A stretch of DNA of 42,256 nucleotides from an uncultured Methanobrevibacter sp. (GTDB lineage Archaea > Methanobacteriota > Methanobacteria > Methanobacteriales > Methanobacteriaceae): the NCBI RefSeq assembly GCF_900314695.1, contig NZ_OMWD01000020.1, positions 1-42,256 on the forward strand, given 5' to 3'. The position numbers were made by a program, and so were the translations under genes. Shown here in pieces: positions 31,788 to 39,160 of the stretch. The notes beneath the pieces are model-generated. The model was not told the origin of the DNA and made no database searches. It was given only the letters and a program-made list of their open reading frames with translations. Numbering within the stretch: the stretch's first letter is position 1; each line of letters begins with the position of its first letter.

Positions 31788-34700
31788 ATGAAATACAAAA
31801 GCATAATATTGATTCTTTCTATTTTTATCCTAATCAGCATTGCCAGTGTAAGCGCTGGTGAAGTTGACGATAAAGTAATGATGAGTGATTAAAATCCAGA
31901 AATAGAATCAACATCTATAGAAAAGGATTTGAAAACAACGGATGACAATCAAGTACTAAGCAAAACAAATAATGATGAAATACAAAGTGTAAAAGATAAT
32001 GAAATTACAGGTGCCGATGTTGATCCAAATACAAACGCTACATTCGATGATTTGAAAAAAGAGATTGGTGAAGGAGGAAATATCACACTGAAACATAAAT
32101 TCTATAATTACAATGGCACAGGTCAAGAACTAGAGTTTATTAATCTAGGTGTTCCTAATAGTGTTATTGATGGTAACGGTACTGTTATTGATATGAATGG
32201 ATTAGATACTCAGGTATTCCACATAGAAAGTAACAATATAACCGTTAAAAATCTGACTATTAAAAATGCATGCCGTGATACAGAGGGTCTTGCTTTTTAT
32301 GTTAATGGCAACGATGCTAAAATTTTAGATTGTAATTTTATTGATAACAATGGACAATTGAAGGGTCTAATTTACTTTGAAGAGAATATCAATGGCGCTG
32401 TGACAAATTGTACTTTTATCAATAACAAAGGAGACCAATATAGCTGGGGTGGTGCTATTTACAATACAAATGGTAATGTTGCTGTGACAAATTGTTATTT
32501 TAGCGGCAATTCTGCTGGGGAAGGTTCTGATATCTATTCAGAAGCCTATCCCGTTACTGCAGACACATGTATCTTCACAGATACTGGCACAACTTACAAT
32601 GTGCAGATTGTTCCTCCCGCATTGAATGTGGATGATTTCGAAGCACTCAATAATTCCGGTGAAAAATTAACATTTGACTTAAAAACAAACAGCAGCATGC
32701 CTGTCGACAATGGAAATATCTCAATAAGCGTATATGATGAAAACAATGACAGCTTAATTGGAGAATACAGCTGTTTAAGCAGTGAAGGATGGGTAGTGAA
32801 TTTGCCGGTCGGCTCCTATTACGCTATTTTCAATACTGAATATGCTGGATTTGAATCAATCAACAGAACCATAACAGTAATTCCAAACACAGAATACTAT
32901 ATTAATGTAACTCCGGTGACAACCAGCAACAAGACTGTCACAATCTCTGCAAAATCCAATATCCCTACTGACCTCATTGGGGGCAGATTAGTGTTTATCC
33001 TGCCAAACGGTGAGGAAATCAACGGAACATACGATTCCAACGGAACCTGGATGATCATGCACACATTTGATAAATACGGAACTTACGAAATCAATGCAAC
33101 ATATACTAATTTTAAAATAATGACTGTCAACAGCGCAACCATAACAATTAGAAAAACCAATTCAACTATTCATCTTGATGATATTATTTTAGATTATCCT
33201 GAATCTGAAACCGTTACTGTAGCAACTGAAGGCGCAACAAGCATCACCGATAAGATTGACGATAAATCTGTTAGTGTTGTTGATAATTTTACAATTCAAA
33301 TTTCAGATTTGGATGCCGGCAACTACACTTTAGCAGTGACAACAATACCTGATGAAACCCACCTCTCCGTAACTAAAACAGTGACAATTACTGTTAATAA
33401 GGCATCAGTGAAAATTGTTGCAAGTGATTTGGAACTAAACTTAGATGACAAATCCAAAGTCAGTTATGCATTGGAACCTGAAGAAGCTACTGGACGAATT
33501 TATTTTATAAGCGATAACCCAGAGGTTGCCAATGTCGCATCTGACGGAAACATCACTGCACTTTCAGCAGGCACAGCAAACATTACAATCACATTCGAAG
33601 GGAATATAAACTACGAAAAAACCACCAAAACCATAAAAATCAAAGTGAACAAGGCCAATTCAACCTTAATCATCCCATCACAAGAATTGGAATACAAGCC
33701 TTCCTTAAACATCACCGTAGATGCAACAGGCGCTACCGGAATTATCGCAAAAATCGATGGCAAAGACGCTAAAACTGATGGATTTACAATAGAAATTCCA
33801 GTGGATGCTGGAATCTACACCTTAAACGTGACAACAATACCAGATAAAAACCATAACCCAGTAACTAAAACAGCCAACATTACTATCAATAAGTAGATAC
33901 TAACATTGGTGCAAATGATTTGGAACTGGCATTTGGAGATAAAACCAAACTCGTTTATGTATTGATGCCCGAATACGCTGAAGGAAACATAACCTTTTCA
34001 AGCAACAATCCAAGCGTTGCCAATGTCACTACCCTTGGCGAAGTCACTGCACTTTCAATCGGTACAGCAAACATTACAATCACATTCAAAGGAAATAAAA
34101 ACTACGAAAAAACCACCAAAACCATAAAAATCAAAGTGAACAAGGCCAATTCAATCGTAAACATCGGATCATCAGTATTGGATTATGGAAATTCCCTAAA
34201 CATCACTGCAGATACAACAGGAGCCAAAGGAATTACCGCAAAACTAGATGGTAAAGATGCAAAAGTTAACGGATACACAATAGAAATTCCGGTATTGAAT
34301 GCAGGCAGCCACACTTTAACAGTAACAACAATACCTGAGGAAAACTACAATGCAGTCACCGAAAACGCTACAATAACTGTCAGGAAACTAAATTCAACAT
34401 TAACAGTCAATAACGTTACATTTGATTACAACTCTATCGGATCCACAACAGTAACATTTACAGGAGCTACAGGAGTTAATGCAATAGTGGTAAACCAATA
34501 CCAAGCTAACGTAACTGTCAACGGCACCAACATAACAGTATCCCATTTGAATGCAGGCAAATACACATTGCAAGTTACCACAATTGCTGAGGAAAATTAC
34601 AATCCAGTTACAAAAACAGCCAGCATTACTGTCAACAAGCTCAAAACAACTTTAAGTGGAAAATCTATTGCCACAGTATACAATGTAAACAAAAACCTTG

Positions 34701-35200
34701 TCATTACATTAAAAGACTCCAAAGGCAATGCACTAAATGGCGTTAATATAACAGTCCAGCTGAAAGATGCAAAAACATACACTACTAAAAACGGTCAAAT
34801 AAAAGTGTCTACAAAAGGATTGGCTCCTAATGCCTACACTGCAAAAATAACATTCAAAGGCAACACCAACTATGAAAAAACATCCAAGAATACTGTTAAA
34901 GTCACAGTCAAAAAGGCAACACCAAAAATAACCGCCAAAAAGAAAACATTCAAACGAACAGTCAAAACCAAAAAATACAGCATTACTTTAAAAACCAACC
35001 AAAACAAGGTTATGAAAGGTGTTAAAGTTACACTTAAAGTCAACAAGAAAACCTACTCTGCAAAAACCAACTCCAAAGGTAAAGCAACATTCAAAATTAC
35101 CAAGTTGACTAAAAAAGGCAAGTTCAATGCAGCAATTACCTACAAAGGCAACAAATACTACAAAAAAGTAACCAAGAAAACTAAAATAACTATTAAGTAG
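31788..35200 (+). pseudogene. Adhesin-like protein gene broken by a stop codon and a frameshift
   Basis: The frame starts at ATG 31788 with a signal peptide (MKYKSIILILSIFILISIAS, then VSAG) and meets TAA at 31890-31892, 34 codons in; the same frame then continues to 33896. There TAG follows AATAAG where an extra G would restore reading into the next frame, which runs to 35200. Domains in order: signal peptide, right-handed beta-helix (about 32080-32590), Ig-like and BIG2-like repeats (about 32600-34650), and a Lys/Thr-rich C-terminal Ig-like domain ending KTKITIK. Two 164-codon modules are repeated. It would be a large secreted surface protein; as it stands it cannot be made whole without read-through and frameshifting, unless these are sequence errors. 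Confidence 0.75.
33573..34154 (+). repeat. 91-bp near-identical direct repeats inside adhesin gene 1
   Basis: Bases 33573-33663 and 34064-34154 differ at only a few positions and encode ANITITF.GN.NYEKTTKTI. The distance is 491 bases; 492 would be 164 codons, which is independent support for a one-base deletion near 33893. Confidence 0.8.
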
Positions 35201-35234
35201 ATGCAGCCGCATCTACACCGTTTTTTATTTTTTC
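35197..35234 (+). terminator. Terminator of adhesin gene 1
   Basis: Perfect 8-bp stem GTAGATGC (35197-35204) / GCATCTAC (35209-35216) with loop AGCC, then ACCG and a T-rich run (35221-35234). The TAG stop codon is inside the stem. Confidence 0.65.
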
Positions 35235-35317
35235 TGAATTAAATCATTACTTTTAATCCAAATTAGCTATTTTTTCCGTTTCACAAGTACATGAAACAAT
35301 ATTGGATTTTAAAAACT

Positions 35318-36223
35318 TTAGATAATCAACACATTATCGGCTATTTTTTCTGCCTTTTTGGTGATTTTTGAAATATCTGCACCTGGAAATGCATCAATTA
35401 TGCACAAATCTGCCTTATCGATTTTTAAATCCTCAAAAGATTCATTGAAAATTTCAAAATTATCAGCGATTTCATTTATTTGCAAATTGACTTTCAGCTG
35501 ATCAATCATTTCCGGATTGATGTCATTAAATATTACCTTTTCAAAGCCATATTTCAGCAAATAGATTCCCAATGCTCCCAAACCGCACATCGCATCAATA
35601 GCCACACCTTTTTTAATTCCATTATTATTCAAATAGTTATGTAGCTGAACCAGCTTTTGCTCGGTGGTGACGGCCACTTCAATATGGTGTCTGGACTGGT
35701 TTTTAACAATGATTATCTTTTCATCAAGCAGTGTTCTCATGACATTTATCTGGGTATCGTCCCCGTCAAGAATTTCAAAATGATTAATCTGTGAACCTTT
35801 ATCAAACATTCCAACGGTATTTTGAGGACTCCCCTTTAAAACACATGCCACTTCAGAAACTTCCCCCATCAATCTTGATGTTACTTCATCATTGAAATCA
35901 GGATGGAGCAGTATCAAACTGTTTTTATTGAGAAATTGCGGATTCAGACTGCTGTAGTAGAAATTGGACAGCGGTACCGGTGAGTTGCGCCTTAGAGTAG
36001 CAGTTTCGGGAACTATATCCTCCTCCACCATTATTTTTAAAATATGTGCCATCACAACATCAATCGGTCTTTTTCCACAGGAACATCTCTTAAAGTCATC
36101 ATCGAGACTTTCAAAGTCATCATAGTCACAAATCGGTGAAAATTTTTTTATCTGAATATCCCTGCATTCCCCACATTCATGAAGGGCATTAATTTTCTCA
36201 TCCAAATCTTTCTTGTCAAACAT
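35318..36223 (-). CDS. Class I SAM-dependent methyltransferase with Cys-rich N-terminus
   Basis: The C-terminal half has a Rossmann methyltransferase core: AIDAMCGLGALGIYLLKYGFEKVIFNDINPEMI holds motif I and the acidic end of beta 2, and ADLCIIDAFPGADI is motif IV. The N-terminal part has cysteine pairs (CGEC, then CSCGK) that may bind metal. GGGTG just before ATG 36223 (MFDKKDLDEKI) favours a 301-residue product over an upstream frame that begins at 36286. The substrate is unknown; 'DAFPGAD' is not an NPPY-type amino-methylase motif. Confidence 0.65.
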   Translation of the reverse strand: MFDKKDLDEKINALHECGECRDIQIKKFSPICDYDDFESLDDDFKRCSCGKRPIDVVMAHILKIMVEEDIVPETATLRRNSPVPLSNFYYSSLNPQFLNKNSLILLHPDFNDEVTSRLMGEVSEVACVLKGSPQNTVGMFDKGSQINHFEILDGDDTQINVMRTLLDEKIIIVKNQSRHHIEVAVTTEQKLVQLHNYLNNNGIKKGVAIDAMCGLGALGIYLLKYGFEKVIFNDINPEMIDQLKVNLQINEIADNFEIFNESFEDLKIDKADLCIIDAFPGADISKITKKAEKIADNVLII

Positions 36224-36357
36224 GATTGCACCCACAATTGAATTATATTTAAAGTATTGTTTTAAGTCAGTAATTATGATTTGCAAAGTAATAAAAGTTT
36301 ATTAATTAGTAATACTAATTTTAAGAATATAGAAAAAAGACTCAGCAGGTTTTAAAA

Positions 36358-37803
36358 ATGGAAACAAAAGAAAATTTAAGCAAAAATACAGTTATGCCCC
36401 AATATGACGTTTTAAAACAAAATTACACAACTGAAGAAAAAATTCTTTTAGATGAAATTCGTGAAAATTTAGTGGATTTAGCTATATCATCCGGTGAAAA
36501 TTTTCAGCCAAACAAAGACAAACTGTTAAATGACATCAAAGTATTTTTATTTAATAGATTCTCCGGAGAAAATCAAAATAAAAGAATCCCAAATGAATAT
36601 TTAGACAACTTATCCCGCAAGCTACTCAGGGATATAATTGGATATGGTAAAATCGACTCATTGATTCAGGATGATGAGCTTGAAGAAATCATGATAATCG
36701 GCATAAATAAACCAGTTTACGTTTATCACAGAAAACATGGAATGATGAAAACAAACATCCGTTATGATGACGAGCAGGAGCTAACCGATTTAATAGATTC
36801 AATGGCAAGGCAAATCAACAGACGAATCGATAAGGAATCACCAATTCTGGATGGAAGACTAAGCGACGGATCAAGAATCAATGCGACAATTCCCCCAGTA
36901 TCCGCAGATGGGCCATCACTTACAATCCGTAAATTTAAAAAAGACCCACTGACCATCATCGATTTGATAAATTCAAAAACACTGTCATTGGAACTGGCCG
37001 CATTTTTATGGTTGTGTTTTGACGGACTCGGAGTCAGGTCAGCCAATGCTATAATATCAGGAGGAACAAGTTCCGGAAAAACAACAACATTAAACGCATT
37101 GGCATCATTCATCAATCCAAAAGAAAGAATAATAACCATAGAAGATACACTGGAACTTCAAATACCCCATGAACATGTTATCAGAATGGAAACCCGACCT
37201 TCAAATGTTGAAAACAAAGGAGAATTGACCATGAATGATCTGGTAAAAAATTCCCTAAGGCAGCGTCCTGACAGAATAATCGTTGGAGAGGTGAGAGCTG
37301 AAGAGGCAATCACATTATTTACCGCATTAAACACAGGCCATTCAGGATTTGGAACACTCCATTCAAATAGTGCACGGGAAACAATTACAAGATTGACAAC
37401 AAATCCAATGTCCGTTCCAAAGATAATGATTCAGGCAATTGATTTCATTATAATGCAAAAAAGAATATACACACCATCAGGAGTTTCATACAGAAGAATC
37501 AGTGAAGTTGCAGAAGTAGTTGGCTCAGAAGAGGGAGTAATCCAATTGAATAAAATTTTTGAATGGAATCCTGAAACCGACAGCATTGAAAACGTGAGCA
37601 TTTCAAGCAAAACATTGACCCAAATTGCAAACTTAAGTGGAAAATCACTGTATGAAATTAATAAGGAGATTGAAAATAGAGAGTTATTGCTTAAACATAT
37701 GGCAAATCAAAACATTCATCGTGAAAATGAAGTCAATACCATTTTAGAGATGTATTATGCAAATCCTCAAAAAGTTCTAAACAGAATCCTTTTAAACGGG
37801 TGA
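36358..37803 (+). CDS. Type II/IV secretion (pilus) ATPase, CpaF/TadA family
   Basis: The 481-residue hexameric ATPase has an N-terminal domain (IIGYGKIDSLIQDDELEEIMI), Walker A GGTSSGKTT (about 235-243), the Asp box EDTLEL, Walker B RIIVGEVRAEEA and the His box GHSGFGTLHSN. It would power assembly of a type IV-like pilus or secretion of a surface protein. It is followed by a membrane core protein gene; no prepilin or prepilin peptidase is found in the window. Confidence 0.88.
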   Translation: METKENLSKNTVMPQYDVLKQNYTTEEKILLDEIRENLVDLAISSGENFQPNKDKLLNDIKVFLFNRFSGENQNKRIPNEYLDNLSRKLLRDIIGYGKIDSLIQDDELEEIMIIGINKPVYVYHRKHGMMKTNIRYDDEQELTDLIDSMARQINRRIDKESPILDGRLSDGSRINATIPPVSADGPSLTIRKFKKDPLTIIDLINSKTLSLELAAFLWLCFDGLGVRSANAIISGGTSSGKTTTLNALASFINPKERIITIEDTLELQIPHEHVIRMETRPSNVENKGELTMNDLVKNSLRQRPDRIIVGEVRAEEAITLFTALNTGHSGFGTLHSNSARETITRLTTNPMSVPKIMIQAIDFIIMQKRIYTPSGVSYRRISEVAEVVGSEEGVIQLNKIFEWNPETDSIENVSISSKTLTQIANLSGKSLYEINKEIENRELLLKHMANQNIHRENEVNTILEMYYANPQKVLNRILLNG

Positions 37804-37840
37804 TATTATTTTTAAAAAATTCTTTATTGCTCTGGGAGGA

Positions 37841-38719
37841 ATGTTCCTGTTTGTGGTGAACTCCATAAAAGGCATTTCTCTAAAAGATATCAAAATTAAA
37901 AAAGAGAATAATTCCAAACTGGATTTAAAAATGTTTTCCAGAATAAATTTTGAAAGCGAAAATGAAAATCCAAAAAAGAATGAAGATAAAATCTACATAA
38001 TCAGAAATAAACTGGTCAAATACTTCCTTAACAAAAAAACCATAATTCTTCTGATTGCAGTTTTATTTTTGATAACCTATCTCACCAGTTTTGAAATTGG
38101 AGGCATTTATTTAATCCTAATCACAATGACTTACACATTCCTGATTTATTATCCTCAGATTAAAGAAAAAAACAGCTATTCAGATTTGAATCAGGAACTT
38201 CCCTATGCATTGAGACATATGAGCATAGAACTGAAGTCGGGAAAGGGATTGCATGATACCATGCTGACAATTAAAAATTCAAATTACGGATCTCTGTCAA
38301 AGGAATTTACACGGGTTCTGGAAGAGATAAAGTTCGGAAAACAAACTGAAGAGTCCTTGCAGGAGATGTCACATAGGGTCAACTCAGAGGGCTTAAGCAG
38401 AACCATCCATCAAATAATCGGCACATTGCGAGTTGGAGGCAATCTGGCAAACAGCCTGGACATCATTGCAAAAGACATTTCCTTTGAAACCCAAATAAAG
38501 CTAAAGGAATATTCTCAAAAATTGAACTCATTTATTCTGATTTACACATTCATAGCAATTTTAGCACCTGTCATCATTTTGATAATGCTTATGGCTGGAT
38601 CAACGGTAATGGGAGATGTGATTTCTGGAAATCTATTAATATTAATCTATTCATTATTTTTCCCACTAGTGATTATGTTAATGGGAATTTTCATCAAAAA
38701 ATTAGAGCCTAAAATTTAA
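37841..38719 (+). CDS. Type II secretion system F-domain membrane protein (TadB/TadC-like)
   Basis: At least 292 residues with two membrane helices near residues 67-83 and 90-107, a cytoplasmic T2SSF domain (about 120-235: YALRHMSIELKSGKGLHDTML, TLRVGGNLANSLDIIAKD) and two C-terminal helices. It is the inner-membrane platform partner of the preceding ATPase. The start is unclear: GGAGGA touches the ATG at 37841, and the frame stays open upstream (KKFFIALGG) to 37796 without a standard start codon, so an ATT start near 37805-37808 or the GTG at 37853 could be used. Confidence 0.8.
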   Translation: MFLFVVNSIKGISLKDIKIKKENNSKLDLKMFSRINFESENENPKKNEDKIYIIRNKLVKYFLNKKTIILLIAVLFLITYLTSFEIGGIYLILITMTYTFLIYYPQIKEKNSYSDLNQELPYALRHMSIELKSGKGLHDTMLTIKNSNYGSLSKEFTRVLEEIKFGKQTEESLQEMSHRVNSEGLSRTIHQIIGTLRVGGNLANSLDIIAKDISFETQIKLKEYSQKLNSFILIYTFIAILAPVIILIMLMAGSTVMGDVISGNLLILIYSLFFPLVIMLMGIFIKKLEPKI

Positions 38720-38727
38720 AAAAATCC

Positions 38728-38972
38728 TATAAAAAAAGAGATAATATTGGTGTTTATTTTTTTTGAGGAGATTGTAAACACCAACGACTTTTTGGAAAAT
38801 TTTTGGCAGAAGAATTTTCCATTTATATTAAATTAGAAAATTGTGAAAACTAATTTAATATTTTATATATTTTGGAGATTGCATATTATTTGACTGATTA
38901 TATAAATAATATGTTTTGAGAGTAATGTTTTAATACGCCTAAAATTTAGGAGTACCTAAATTCACATCACTA
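38728..38972 (-). ncRNA. Putative iron-box-controlled small RNA, copy 2
   Basis: Inverted relative of the element at 28.3 kb. On the minus strand it has stems 38904-38913/38882-38891 (10 bp), 38850-38861/38825-38836 (12 bp), 38813-38821/38793-38801 (9 bp) and 38775-38784/38747-38756 (10 bp), then a run of seven Ts near 38731-38737. The last loop reads CAATCTCCTCAAAAAAAA. Thirty-six bases around stem 3 are identical to copy 1, and stem 2 differs by a G-C to A-U pair exchange. The promoter TATA (38995-39002) and two DtxR-like boxes have the same layout as copy 1. Confidence 0.6.
38945..38960 (-). promoter_or_regulatory. DtxR-like box downstream of the copy 2 start site
   Basis: TTTAGGAGTACCTAAA, with a second overlapping half pair CCTAAAATTTAGG at 38938-38950. 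It is centred 46 bases from the TATA centre, as in copy 1. Confidence 0.55.
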
Positions 38973-38994
38973 TGTATAACATAGTAAATGATAG

Positions 38995-39002
38995 TATATA
39001 AA
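38995..39002 (-). promoter_or_regulatory. TATA box of RNA element 2
   Basis: TTTATATA on the minus strand; the expected start is near 38970, beside a small palindrome CTATGTATAACATAG (38970-38984). Confidence 0.5.
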
Positions 39003-39013
39003 TGTTTCGGTAT

Positions 39014-39033
39014 TTTTTAGGTTAACCTAAAAA
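39014..39033 (-). promoter_or_regulatory. DtxR-like box upstream of RNA element 2
   Basis: TTTTTAGGTTAACCTAAAAA is a perfect 20-bp palindrome, the strongest box in the window, centred 25 bases upstream of the TATA centre. Confidence 0.6.
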
Positions 39034-39051
39034 TATGGAACATATTATATG

Positions 39052-39080
39052 TCACGTGTTATAATATATCACGTGTTATA
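39052..39080. repeat. Two direct repeats with CACGTG cores
   Basis: TCACGTGTTATA occurs at 39052-39063 and 39069-39080, a 17-base period. A minus-strand TATA box (39101-39108) would place a start near 39075, inside the repeats. Possibly a second operator for transcription towards RNA element 2. Confidence 0.4.
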
Positions 39081-39121
39081 TAACAGGTAGTATAAACTAA
39101 TATATAAATATTTTGATTAAC

Positions 39122-39160
39122 CAAAAAAAATTAAAAAAAGTTAGAGATTGAATCCCTAAC
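39122..39160 (-). terminator. Terminator of adhesin gene 2
   Basis: On the minus strand GTTAGGGA (39160-39153) pairs with TCTCTAAC (39147-39140) with one G-T pair and a 5-base loop, followed by two T runs down to 39122. The TAG stop codon lies in the stem. Confidence 0.55.

Noticed and set aside
28247..39033. CRISPR array or att sites as explanation for the repeats
   Set aside because: Only two copies, inverted and about 10 kb apart, with internal hairpins and promoter boxes; no spacers, Cas genes or integrase.
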